32,259 nucleotides of DNA, taken from assembly GCA_016782865.1 (NCBI GenBank), contig JADHXR010000090.1, forward strand, positions 1 to 32,259. The letters are read 5' to 3'. Under the pieces are notes generated by a model. It saw only the letters and a list, made by a program, of their open reading frames with translations. It did no database searches and was not told the origin of the DNA. This DNA is from Phycisphaerae bacterium. GTDB taxonomy: Bacteria > Planctomycetota > Phycisphaerae > Sedimentisphaerales > Anaerobacaceae. Positions 8,596 through 15,456 of this stretch are shown one piece after another. Both the position numbers and the translations under genes were made by a program. Position 1 is the first letter of the stretch. Each line of letters starts with the position of its first letter.

Positions 8596-9834
8596 TCAGT
8601 CTCTGTGGAAGTATTCGTAAAACACATTGTGCAACTGACGGCCCAGCAATTCCCAATCCCGGCCAAGCGGGACCTTCTGCAGCCCCTCTATCCAATTTGC
8701 ATTCAACTCATAGACAACCGCATCGATGCCGAAACGTTCCAGCAATCCCCCTCCGATACTGCCGGGGTTTCGAAAATTGCTGCCCGTGCTGCCCTCGGTA
8801 AACCACGTGTGCTTCCGCAGCAAGTGCTCAAAACGCTCCATATTGGCCAGATACGATTCCAGGTTGACGTTGGGGCGGGCTATGTGCAGATTCCCGCCCC
8901 CATCATTGTGGAAGTCGATTGCCAGATGGGGTTTGAATCCGCGTTTTATCATCCTGTCCAACCACGCTTCAAGGGCGGCATTTTCAGGCGCCAGGTCGGG
9001 ATCCGCAGGCTTGTCCCATTTTCGGTTCAGGTCCATCCCTCGCATGTTGAAACGTGTCCCGCCTCGGGCGACCCGATCCTTGTTGGCCATGGGCAAAATG
9101 TAGAGACAATACGTGTCCAGAAGTCGTCTGGATTTCTGATCGCTGCGCAAGGCATTGTTGATCAGTCCCTGAATCACCCAGTTGCCGCCCGGCTCCCAGG
9201 CGTGCGCCCGGCCACGAATGAATATTCGATGCGGCGCATTTGCATGCCCTACTCGGACAATTTCCAGCGGTCTACCTTCCACGGTCTTTCCGATTTCGGC
9301 GATCTTGACGAGTGGGTGATCTCTGATCGTGTCCAGCAACTGTTCCAAATCGCTGACCCGGTAAGGCTCCAGTCTGGCGACATAAAGAGAATCCGATTCC
9401 ATGTGAATCCTGATCCTGAGTCGTTCATCCTCAATCCTCTCTGTCAGTATGCTCGTCCAGTTTTGTCCATCCTGGGAAGCATAACAGGAGGTGTTCCCAT
9501 TTGCCGGTCGGGCAGGCATTCCGTTCCAGATGTTATAGAAGTTCTGCAATACGAGCGTTAGATCGGAGCCTGCTTCGGCGCGCACCTGAAAATGCCAATG
9601 GCCGCTGGCCCTGTTCAAAGAAGATCGTTCATGATCGTACATCAAGCTGATTAGGATGGTCCCATCGGGCTGGATTTCCCAATGCAGGGGCGAGCCGTTC
9701 TCAAACAGCGTGTTGATGTAAACAAGTGGCGTTTGCCGTTCGATCTTTGTTCGTTTCTCCGCACCGGTGCCGACATGTGCAGGGATCAGGATGACAACTA
9801 AAGATAACTTCATGAATGACATCAGTTTTCGCAT
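8596..9834 (-). CDS. Secreted M14-family zinc carboxypeptidase
   Basis: This 412-residue protein is a predicted exported metallocarboxypeptidase. A short N-terminal hydrophobic leader (to about residue 24) precedes a beta-rich N-domain (about 35-160) and a catalytic M14 domain (about 161-412). Expected active-site residues are visible: the zinc ligands H211 and E214 in the HxxE of RAHAWEPGG, the third ligand H309 in AIDFHNDGGG, the substrate-binding N270-R271 in GMDLNRKW, and the general base E376 in VVYELNANW. The N-domain plus M14 layout resembles the cytosolic-carboxypeptidase-like M14 branch, but this one is exported. The start at 9834 has GGGAAAGG upstream. It is the last gene of a minus-strand run starting with the PHP protein and follows the nucleoside-hydrolase-like gene by 41 bp. 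The substrate could be peptides or peptide-linked cell-wall material; this cannot be decided here. Confidence 0.88.
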   Translation of the reverse strand: MRKLMSFMKLSLVVILIPAHVGTGAEKRTKIERQTPLVYINTLFENGSPLHWEIQPDGTILISLMYDHERSSLNRASGHWHFQVRAEAGSDLTLVLQNFYNIWNGMPARPANGNTSCYASQDGQNWTSILTERIEDERLRIRIHMESDSLYVARLEPYRVSDLEQLLDTIRDHPLVKIAEIGKTVEGRPLEIVRVGHANAPHRIFIRGRAHAWEPGGNWVIQGLINNALRSDQKSRRLLDTYCLYILPMANKDRVARGGTRFNMRGMDLNRKWDKPADPDLAPENAALEAWLDRMIKRGFKPHLAIDFHNDGGGNLHIARPNVNLESYLANMERFEHLLRKHTWFTEGSTGSNFRNPGSIGGGLLERFGIDAVVYELNANWIEGLQKVPLGRDWELLGRQLHNVFYEYFHRD

Positions 9835-9875
9835 GTTTGACCTTTCCCTTCAATATGCATACGCAATCAGCGCGG

Positions 9876-11015
9876 CTACGGCAGAGTCATCAGGAGCGTC
9901 TTCATCGCCCTGGTCATTGCTGATTGATAATTGTCCGTGTCTCGGACGTGGAACATGAAACGCTTCTCTGAAGTGTCGTCGCGATTCCATCTTGTTACGC
10001 CGTTGTCACTACATGTGACTTCTACTGCGTCGAAAGTGAAAACGGATGAATCCTCCCCTTCGTCGCAGGGTACGATCATTCCCTCAGGCGACACTGCATA
10101 GCCTGCCGCGTGGAGAAAGCCTCCTGTGCACCACATATGCCTGTCCATTTGGGCGAATTTCGACAGCAATGCCTCGTCCTTTTGTCCCTTCAGATACCTG
10201 AGCCAGTTGTGGTCGGTGTACCTGCCGAACATGTATGCGAAGTAGTTCTGGACCGAATCTGACAAGTGAGGCAGTATCTCGCTCTGGTGAAACCTGTAAT
10301 GTGTGCCGTGTTCTCTAACGTCCTGTTGGCGACGGTTCTCCATATCTTCGAAGCACGGCATCCAATAGACCGGACAGGGCAGATCGAAGATGGCGGCGTA
10401 GGCGAATCTGTCCAGTGTCACGTTATATTCGAGCTTCGATTTCCCACTCATATCGGGAGAGCCCGTCCCGGCGTTCAGATAAATCGCGGCACATTTGCTC
10501 GCGAAAAGGTCCGGGGCTTTCCTGCCCGCTATTGCGACGTCCCGGCTCTGTCCCAATATGTTGATGACTACAGGTCGAGGAGATTCTCGCAGCACGTCCA
10601 GAATCAGGTTCACTGCGTGATGGTCACTCGGCGAGGCGTAAGTTTGGATATCGCTGCGTGATTTCAAGGGCAGAGACGATCCCACGGCGACAGGGACAGC
10701 GGCTGCGGCGATAAAATTCATTTGCGCGACGGCGGCGATGTCGGGATTGCGGCCCCCATTGTTACCTGGGGGGTGATCGATCAGAACGCCCGCCAGATCG
10801 ATGTTGCCCCGGTAGGCCAGGGCGTAGACGCACGCCAGGTCCCAATGGTCGTCGGGGTCCATGTGAGGACGAAAGAGATCCGTGACGTGCAGCACCGGTC
10901 TTTTCCTGCTTGTTCTCTCTGATCCATTTGCGTGCGCACGTTCGGGGCCGAGCATGCTCACCGCCGAACCGGCAGCGGCCATGCCCATGATCTGTCTGCG
11001 ATTTAGATTTTCCAC
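9876..11015 (-). CDS. Tat-leader nucleoside-hydrolase-like protein, GTG start
   Basis: This 379-residue protein starts with a twin-arginine leader (NLNRRQIMGMAAAGSAVSMLG). Residues from about 42 resemble the inosine/uridine-preferring nucleoside hydrolase fold: an Asp cluster TDLFRPHMDPDDHWDLA replaces the family's usual DTDPGxDDALAL-type metal site, and EYNVTLDRFAYAAIFDLPCPVYW resembles the later EFN...DPEAA segment. A central NILGQSRDVAIA stretch also fits. The metal-binding Asp loop is longer than classical, so the activity may differ and true nucleoside cleavage is unproven. I chose the GTG at 11015 because AAAGGAAA lies about 9 nt upstream and the RR leader starts there; an ATG at 11099 would overlap the upstream gene by 58 bp. 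It lies between the truncated TIM-barrel gene and the M14 gene. Confidence 0.7.
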   Translation of the reverse strand: MENLNRRQIMGMAAAGSAVSMLGPERAHANGSERTSRKRPVLHVTDLFRPHMDPDDHWDLACVYALAYRGNIDLAGVLIDHPPGNNGGRNPDIAAVAQMNFIAAAAVPVAVGSSLPLKSRSDIQTYASPSDHHAVNLILDVLRESPRPVVINILGQSRDVAIAGRKAPDLFASKCAAIYLNAGTGSPDMSGKSKLEYNVTLDRFAYAAIFDLPCPVYWMPCFEDMENRRQQDVREHGTHYRFHQSEILPHLSDSVQNYFAYMFGRYTDHNWLRYLKGQKDEALLSKFAQMDRHMWCTGGFLHAAGYAVSPEGMIVPCDEGEDSSVFTFDAVEVTCSDNGVTRWNRDDTSEKRFMFHVRDTDNYQSAMTRAMKTLLMTLP

Positions 11016-11041
11016 GGCGGTTTCCTTTGATTGAGGTTTTT

Positions 11042-11437
11042 CTACGGGCCGTACCTCGCGACGAAATTCCTGGGGAACTCTCCGGCCAGACGGACCCATT
11101 GCTCGGGATTCTCGCCTCGGCCGTCCTCAAACAGGAAGATGCCCCGGTAGTCGATGGCCTTAATCGCTGCGAAGACCTCGCCCCATTCGATGATGCCGTC
11201 CGGGTGCATTGTCAGCTCGATATGCCTGATTCCGGCGGCCCGAACGGCGGCAATGTGGCGCGCCCCGAGACGCTCCTTCTGGTAGACGGCCATCGAAATG
11301 CCGAGGCGGGCAGATATCTCCTTGGCCGTGTACGGCAGCGCGACCTCGGCCCGGGCGCGCCGCGTCCCAATAACCAGACCAGTGCCGCCCAGCGCGGCGC
11401 GTTTGAGAAAGGAACGGCGAGTAGTTGGATGCGTCAT
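11042..11437 (-). CDS. Short Tat-leader TIM-barrel (sugar isomerase/epimerase-like) protein lacking its core
   Basis: This 131-residue reading frame has a clear twin-arginine leader (TTRRSFLKRAALGGTGLVIG). It then shows only the first and last parts of a xylose-isomerase-like/AP-endonuclease-2 TIM barrel. AARLGISMAVYQ-type start sequence and AAVRAAGIRHIEL represent the first strand-helix units, and GIIEWGEVFAAIKAIDYRGIFLFE is the usual closing segment ('iDw..v..aL...gYdG...lE'). The join falls near HIELTMHPDG. A normal member has about 270-300 residues, so roughly 150 central residues containing most metal ligands are missing without a frameshift. It may be an in-frame deletion remnant or a natural minimal relative. 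Spacing to the PHP gene is 64 bp and to the next gene 26 bp, so it still sits inside an operon-like run. The start codon has only a weak GGGAC upstream. Confidence 0.65.
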   Translation of the reverse strand: MTHPTTRRSFLKRAALGGTGLVIGTRRARAEVALPYTAKEISARLGISMAVYQKERLGARHIAAVRAAGIRHIELTMHPDGIIEWGEVFAAIKAIDYRGIFLFEDGRGENPEQWVRLAGEFPRNFVARYGP

Positions 11438-11501
11438 GATCTTGTCCCATCATGTAATGGATTCCTCTGGTCCGTGACATAGCCTGTCGGCGTCTGCAAC
11501 T

Positions 11502-12788
11502 CTAGTCAACCGTGACCCAAACCGGCGCCGACCACATCAGGTTTTCGTCCTTCTGCGTGATCTTGACAAAATAATAGTGCTCCCCGGGCTTGGGTTTGAA
11601 CATCGTCCTCCATCGCCGACGATTGGAGTTCGACTCATCCGTCTGGACGACGGCCCCGTCCTCGAAGAGTTCGATTTTGCCAATCAAATCACCGGCATCG
11701 GGATCATTCACTGCGACCATAACTTTCACGCTGCCAACCGGATCGGCGATGATGTCACCCATTGTCGCGTCGTTGACCTTAAAACGCAGCGTGCAGTTGC
11801 GGTCCAACGTCGAGTAGCAATGGCGATTCTTCACAGCGTCCAGTATGTTTCGCTTGGACAAACCGGGCGCGAGAATGCCAGACCACGCAAATCGGATGCC
11901 CCAGTTGGGACTGTGCGTATCATCCGCTCCGTCGGGAGCGATGTGCCAGCCGAGTTTGAGGGCTCGGATGTATGCTTTCTCCTCCTGGGGTCTGCGAACT
12001 TCCATCAACTGAAGCGCCTTGTCACCAATCTCGGAATACGCCAAGGCGTTGAAAACTTTCTCGCCGTTGCCCGGATGATTGAATTTGCATGTCACCCCGG
12101 CCGCGGCGGCGGCCTTGTAGAATCCGGCAAGATCGAGAGGCCAGCTCCTGGTCTTGGGATCGAAGATGTTGATGTGCCCGATCCTCTTTGTCCATTCGAG
12201 CCCGGGGATCGAGACGAATCTGCCGTCCTCGCTTGCATCCCACGCCGCCTCGCGCATGTCGAGCCATTCGGTGTCGTCAATGTACTCCAGATGGTCGGTG
12301 AGCACAAACACGTCGAGTTTGGCCACCTTGCGGGCGTAGTCGTGTGCAACGACGGGCAGCAAAGTCCCGTCCGAGTAGCCGGTATGACTATGCAGGTCGG
12401 CGAAGTAAATCCTCAGCGGATTCTCGACCGTCACGCCGACAGCGACGTCCGAGCGCTTGTTGGTGGTCTTGACTATCAATTTCTGGCCACCGTTGGGAAC
12501 CATCCTGGAGTTGATCTGGCCTGCCCACTCGTTGGAGTCATCGACCTGCTCCAGCTCCACCCACGGCGGACCACCCAGGCCGGCGTAGGCGGGGCCCGAG
12601 AGCCCGGCAGGCAATTTCAGTCGAACATCGACGATGCCTCTCAGCGATTGATCTGCTTTGGGCTTAACGACTTCGGCTTTGGGTGCGGGCTTGCGCTGCG
12701 CCCCGGTTGTCTCCAGCGGCATGACAAGAGCCAATGCAATAAGCGAAACTGCCAATCCCCAACCGTGCTCGATTCTTCCAGTCTTCAT
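11502..12788 (-). CDS. Secreted PHP-domain metal-dependent hydrolase-like protein
   Basis: This 428-residue protein has a signal peptide (hydrophobic to about residue 28, ending TTGAQ). An N-terminal beta-rich region (about 45-125, with VRLKLPAGLSGPAY) precedes a PHP domain. PHP metal-site residues are visible: ADLHSHTGYSDG with H133, H135 and D140; LTDHLEYID with D165 and H166; CKFNHPGNG; and WHIAPDGADDTHSPN. A final Ig-like beta segment closes the protein (about 350-428). The architecture resembles exported PHP/DUF3604-type proteins; the substrate, possibly a phosphoester, is unknown. The ATG at 12788 is preceded by AAAGGAAG and opens the signal peptide. It heads the minus-strand run of four genes and is divergent from the sulfatase gene, sharing a 232 bp intergenic region with promoter-like sequences in both directions. 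Confidence 0.85.
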   Translation of the reverse strand: MKTGRIEHGWGLAVSLIALALVMPLETTGAQRKPAPKAEVVKPKADQSLRGIVDVRLKLPAGLSGPAYAGLGGPPWVELEQVDDSNEWAGQINSRMVPNGGQKLIVKTTNKRSDVAVGVTVENPLRIYFADLHSHTGYSDGTLLPVVAHDYARKVAKLDVFVLTDHLEYIDDTEWLDMREAAWDASEDGRFVSIPGLEWTKRIGHINIFDPKTRSWPLDLAGFYKAAAAAGVTCKFNHPGNGEKVFNALAYSEIGDKALQLMEVRRPQEEKAYIRALKLGWHIAPDGADDTHSPNWGIRFAWSGILAPGLSKRNILDAVKNRHCYSTLDRNCTLRFKVNDATMGDIIADPVGSVKVMVAVNDPDAGDLIGKIELFEDGAVVQTDESNSNRRRWRTMFKPKPGEHYYFVKITQKDENLMWSAPVWVTVD

Positions 12789-12832
12789 TCTTCCTTTCCT
12801 CAAATAGAACAATCTTTGACGAATTGACCTCC

Positions 12833-12861
12833 ATACTATCAAGTCCGGTTCCATTTGTCAC
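12833..12861 (-). promoter_or_regulatory. Promoter for the PHP-led operon
   Basis: On the minus strand GTGACA (12861-12856) and TAGTAT (12838-12833) are spaced by 17 bp, matching the -35 at five of six and the -10 at four of six positions. The predicted start is about 38 nt upstream of the ATG at 12788. It is back to back with the plus-strand sulfatase promoter. Confidence 0.5.
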
Positions 12862-12942
12862 CCGAAGCTTGAAAAATCATTATTCCCGAATCGCCTTTGA
12901 GGACAGCGTGCTCGGCGCCCGTGCACAATCTGTTTCTTCTCT

Positions 12943-12971
12943 TTGTATTTCCCCGGCGATTGCTGTATTAT
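12943..12971 (+). promoter_or_regulatory. Promoter for the sulfatase gene
   Basis: TTGTAT (12943-12948), a 17 bp spacer and TATTAT (12966-12971). A G-rich discriminator (GGGGCCGC) follows the -10, as at the HzsA-like gene promoter. The leader would be about 43 nt and contains AAAAGG (13007-13012) before the ATG at 13021. Confidence 0.5.
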
Positions 12972-13020
12972 GGGGCCGCTGGAACACAAATTGGTTTGGA
13001 TTTGTTAAAAGGTATCCGTT

Positions 13021-14463
13021 ATGAACAGACGCGATTTTCTCAAGGCATCGGGGGCGGCAGTGGCCACGCTGGCCCTGCGGTCCACGGCAGGGGCGGGCCA
13101 ACGGTCAAACAAGAAACCCAACATCATTTTCATTATGGCCGACGATCTCGGATACAAAGAACTCGGCTGTTACGGCCAGAAGAAAATAAAGACGCCGAAC
13201 GTTGATCAGTTGGCGGCCGAGGGAATGCGATTTACCGACTATTACACCGGTTCTGCGGTCTGCGCCCCGGCGCGCTGCAACCTGATGACCGGCATGCATG
13301 GTGGTCATGCTTATGTGCGCAATAATTCCGAAGTGGGAGGCTGGGACAGTTTCCGGGGCCAGTTGCCTCTGCCCGCCGGCACGGTGACTATAGCCCGTGT
13401 GCTCAAGAAGCGGGGTTACGCCACGGGCGCATTCGGCAAATGGGGCCTGGGCGAAGTCGGTTCGACGGGCGATCCGCTCAACCAGGGTTTTGACCGTTTC
13501 TTCGGCTATAACTGCCAGCGCCATGCCCACAACTTGTTCCCGAACTACCTCGTCAGCGATCGGGGCAAAGTCACGCTCGAAGGCAACACCCGCGGCCTGA
13601 CCGGCCAGACGTACGGGCCGCAGGCAATCGCCGACGAGCTGCTCAAATTCATCCGCGAGAACAAGGACAGGCCGTTCTTCGCCTATTATCCGACGGTCAT
13701 TCCTCACCTTGCCCTGCAGGTGCCAGAGGAGGACCTCAAGCAGTACAAAGGCAAGTGGCCCGAGACACCCTACAAGGGCAAATCGTATCTGCCGCATCCG
13801 ACGCCGAGAGCCTGCTACGCCGCGATGATAAGTTTCCTGGACCGGCAGGTCGGGCGCGTTATGAAACTGCTCAAGGAGCTGAGTTTGGACGACAATACGG
13901 TTGTGTTCTTTACATCCGACAACGGCACGACTTATCTGAAAGGGCAAGTCGATTACGAATTTTTCGACAGCGTCGGGCCCTTGCGCGGTTTGAAGGGCTC
14001 GCTGTACGAAGGCGGCATTCGCGTGCCGATGGTCGTGCGCTGGCCCGGCAGGATCAGGCCCGGCTCGAAGAGCGCTCACGCCGCGGCACACTACGACATT
14101 TTGGCCACCGTGGCGGAAATCGCCGGCGCCGATACGCCCGACGACGGCGACGGTACGAGCTTCGTTCCGACGCTTTTGTCCAGGCGGGGCACCCAGAAGA
14201 GGCCTGAGTATCTGTTCTGGGATTTCACCGGTTACGGCGGGCAATTAGCCGTCCGCATGGGTAAGTGGAAGGGCATCAAACAGAATGTGCGCAAGAACCC
14301 GGATGCGCCGGCGGAACTGTACGATCTGGAGAACGATATCTCCGAGAGCAGCAATGTCGCGGCCGATCACCCGGCGGTCGCCGCGAGGATCGAGCAGATC
14401 ATGCTCGAAGCCAGGACACGGCCTGTGAACAAAAAGTTTGAGTTTGGCAGATATTCAGATTAG
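13021..14463 (+). CDS. Tat-exported sulfatase (formylglycine type)
   Basis: This 480-residue enzyme hydrolyses sulfate esters, probably on glycans. A twin-arginine leader (MNRRDFLKASGAAVATLAL) indicates Tat export. The alkaline-phosphatase-like fold shows the metal-binding start IIFIMADDLGYKELGCYG (D41, D42) and the sulfatase signature CAPAR, in which C81 is the residue converted to formylglycine; R85 completes the CxPxR motif. The later metal-binding segment FFTSDNGTTY has D300 and N301. Because the signature residue is Cys, activity needs a formylglycine-generating enzyme or anaerobic sulfatase-maturating enzyme encoded elsewhere. Length is normal for the family. A promoter lies at 12943-12971. 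The ferritin-like gene begins 11 bp after its stop, suggesting co-transcription. The specific sulfated sugar is unknown. Confidence 0.94.
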   Translation: MNRRDFLKASGAAVATLALRSTAGAGQRSNKKPNIIFIMADDLGYKELGCYGQKKIKTPNVDQLAAEGMRFTDYYTGSAVCAPARCNLMTGMHGGHAYVRNNSEVGGWDSFRGQLPLPAGTVTIARVLKKRGYATGAFGKWGLGEVGSTGDPLNQGFDRFFGYNCQRHAHNLFPNYLVSDRGKVTLEGNTRGLTGQTYGPQAIADELLKFIRENKDRPFFAYYPTVIPHLALQVPEEDLKQYKGKWPETPYKGKSYLPHPTPRACYAAMISFLDRQVGRVMKLLKELSLDDNTVVFFTSDNGTTYLKGQVDYEFFDSVGPLRGLKGSLYEGGIRVPMVVRWPGRIRPGSKSAHAAAHYDILATVAEIAGADTPDDGDGTSFVPTLLSRRGTQKRPEYLFWDFTGYGGQLAVRMGKWKGIKQNVRKNPDAPAELYDLENDISESSNVAADHPAVAARIEQIMLEARTRPVNKKFEFGRYSD

Positions 14464-14474
14464 GCTTCTGAGCT

Positions 14475-14927
14475 ATGGGTAATGTCGATTCCAGCTCTGA
14501 GATTCTGGAGTTCGCGATTTCGAAGGAGGTCGAGTCCTATCACTTCTATATGGCGATATCGCGCCGTGTAGATACCGCGAAGATGCGGGAGGTGTTTGAG
14601 GAATTGGCCGCCGAGGAACTGGAGCACAAGGCCAAGCTGGAGCTGGAGATCATTAAGACCGGCAAGGTGATACCGGCCCAAGAGGAGCCCCAGGCCGGCC
14701 CCGACAGCGATTACATCGTGGACGAAGACAACGCATTACTGGACATGGATTACAGAGATATGCTCCTGCTGGCGATGGAAAAGGAAGAGGCGTCTTTCAG
14801 GACCTATGTGAACCTCGTGGCAAACGCTTGCGACGAGCAAACGAAGGAGATGCTGCTGGCGCTGGCCGAGGAGGAGGTCAAACACAAGCTTCGCTTCGAG
14901 ACCGAATACGATTTACTGCTCAAGTAA
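14475..14927 (+). CDS. Rubrerythrin-like ferritin-fold diiron protein
   Basis: This 150-residue cytoplasmic protein (no signal peptide) is a four-helix-bundle ferritin-like protein. The pattern is two repeats of a Glu-rich helix followed by ExxH: KEVESYHFY then AEELEHK in the first half, and MEKEEASFRTY then EEEVKHK in the second. These are the expected carboxylate and histidine ligands of a diiron site as in rubrerythrin or the erythrin family. There is no C-terminal rubredoxin domain (no CxxC motif), so it is the short erythrin-type form. Rubrerythrins usually reduce peroxide in anaerobes; the donor here is unknown. The start lies 11 bp after the sulfatase stop with a weak ribosome binding site, suggesting translational coupling. 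A strong hairpin terminator follows the stop codon immediately. Confidence 0.85.
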   Translation: MGNVDSSSEILEFAISKEVESYHFYMAISRRVDTAKMREVFEELAAEELEHKAKLELEIIKTGKVIPAQEEPQAGPDSDYIVDEDNALLDMDYRDMLLLAMEKEEASFRTYVNLVANACDEQTKEMLLALAEEEVKHKLRFETEYDLLLK

Positions 14928-14957
14928 ACAACGGCGGGCGTCGCCGTTGTAGTTTTG
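14928..14957 (+). terminator. Rho-independent terminator after the ferritin-like gene
   Basis: ACAACGGCG (14928-14936) and CGCCGTTGT (14942-14950) form a 9-bp perfect stem with a 5-nt loop, followed by AGTTTTG with four Ts. The left arm begins at the stop codon of the ferritin-like gene, so the sulfatase/ferritin transcript should end here. Confidence 0.75.
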
Positions 14958-15076
14958 AGCCCTGAGTTCTTAGTTTTGAGTTGGGTGGAATTTCGATCAG
15001 ATAGTGCATGTTGTCCCTGTTAGGGCGGTGTCTTACTGCGCGCAGCAGAAAGATGACAGATCCAATATCAAAAAGT

Positions 15077-15104
15077 AGGGCCTGCCCTGAGCGAAGTCGA
15101 ATGG
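15077..15104 (+). repeat. Dispersed REP-like short element
   Basis: AGGGCCTGCCCTGAGCGAAG followed by TCGAATGG belongs by eye to a short palindromic element type (CCTGAGCGAAGTCGAA core) scattered in intergenic DNA of many environmental genomes. It is non-coding. Only this copy occurs in the window. The assignment is by recollection of the pattern. Confidence 0.5.
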
Positions 15105-15158
15105 GTGCAAAATTACAGTGCAAATATGAAAGTGCGAACCGCCAGAATCCCCGCTGTC

Positions 15159-15178
15159 ATTCCTGTGAAAACAGGAAT
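15159..15178. repeat. Short palindrome ATTCCTGT-gaaa-ACAGGAAT
   Basis: A perfect 8-bp stem with a GAAA tetraloop lies just left of the REPIN-like element. It matches the common dispersed 'CATTCCTGYGAAARCAGGAATC' type of bacterial intergenic palindrome. There is no T-run, so termination is not suggested. Confidence 0.6.
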
Positions 15179-15185
15179 CGAGAAG

Positions 15186-15279
15186 GTAGGATGGGCAACT
15201 CGATTGCCCATGCTGAGAAAGAGAGAATTGTGATGAGAGAAAAATGAACCGCATGGGCAGGAAAACCTGCCCATCCTAC
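15186..15279. repeat. REPIN-like element of two inverted palindromes
   Basis: The left arm (15186-15213) begins GTAGGATGGGCA and ends TGCCCATGC. The right arm (15251-15279), read in reverse complement, begins GTAGGATGGGCA and ends TGCCCATGC as well. The arms differ only in their centres (ACTCGAT versus GGTTTTCC). Each arm is itself a GGGCA/TGCCC hairpin, and the arms enclose 37 bp of A-rich spacer. This is the geometry of a REP doublet (REPIN), a non-autonomous element mobilised by REP-associated transposases. No transposase is in the window. Confidence 0.7.
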
Positions 15280-15316
15280 GGGACTGAAACCGCCTGTTTG
15301 GCTGCTATTCTGTCTC

Positions 15317-15344
15317 TTGATGGCTCAAAGGCTCTCTGTATTAT
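15317..15344 (+). promoter_or_regulatory. Promoter for the ceramidase-like gene
   Basis: TTGATG (15317-15322), a 16 bp spacer and TATTAT (15339-15344). The predicted start is about 105 nt upstream of the ATG at 15457. A GTAGGGC discriminator follows the -10, similar in character to the two other plus-strand promoters here. Confidence 0.5.
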
Positions 15345-15440
15345 GTAGGGCATGGCAGCGGCATGGAGTTCCTCCCAATGAGGAGAAGTTCGGGATGTTA
15401 CGCGGAAACCGTATAAACATTGTTAGGTTGGGAGCAAAAC

Positions 15441-15450
15441 AAAGGAGGTG
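15441..15450 (+). promoter_or_regulatory. Strong Shine-Dalgarno deciding the ceramidase start
   Basis: AAAGGAGGTG is a near-perfect anti-16S match 6 nt before the ATG at 15457. It rules out the in-frame GTG at 15448, which lies inside the site. Confidence 0.85.
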
Positions 15451-15456
15451 TCTGCC

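Noticed and set aside
8605..9561. Plus-strand open frame opposite the M14 peptidase
   Set aside because: The minus strand encodes all catalytic residues of M14; the antisense frame is a compositional shadow.
11015..11099. ATG at 11099 as the start of the nucleoside-hydrolase-like gene
   Set aside because: It overlaps the upstream gene and precedes the Tat leader by 28 residues; the GTG at 11015 has an AAAGGAAA site and starts at the leader.
11577..12827. Plus-strand open frame of over 400 codons opposite the PHP gene
   Set aside because: No recognisable motif or start signal; the minus-strand frame has PHP metal residues and a signal peptide.
13105..14244. Minus-strand open frame opposite the sulfatase
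   Set aside because: The plus strand carries the full sulfatase signature; the antisense frame has no domain or ribosome binding site.
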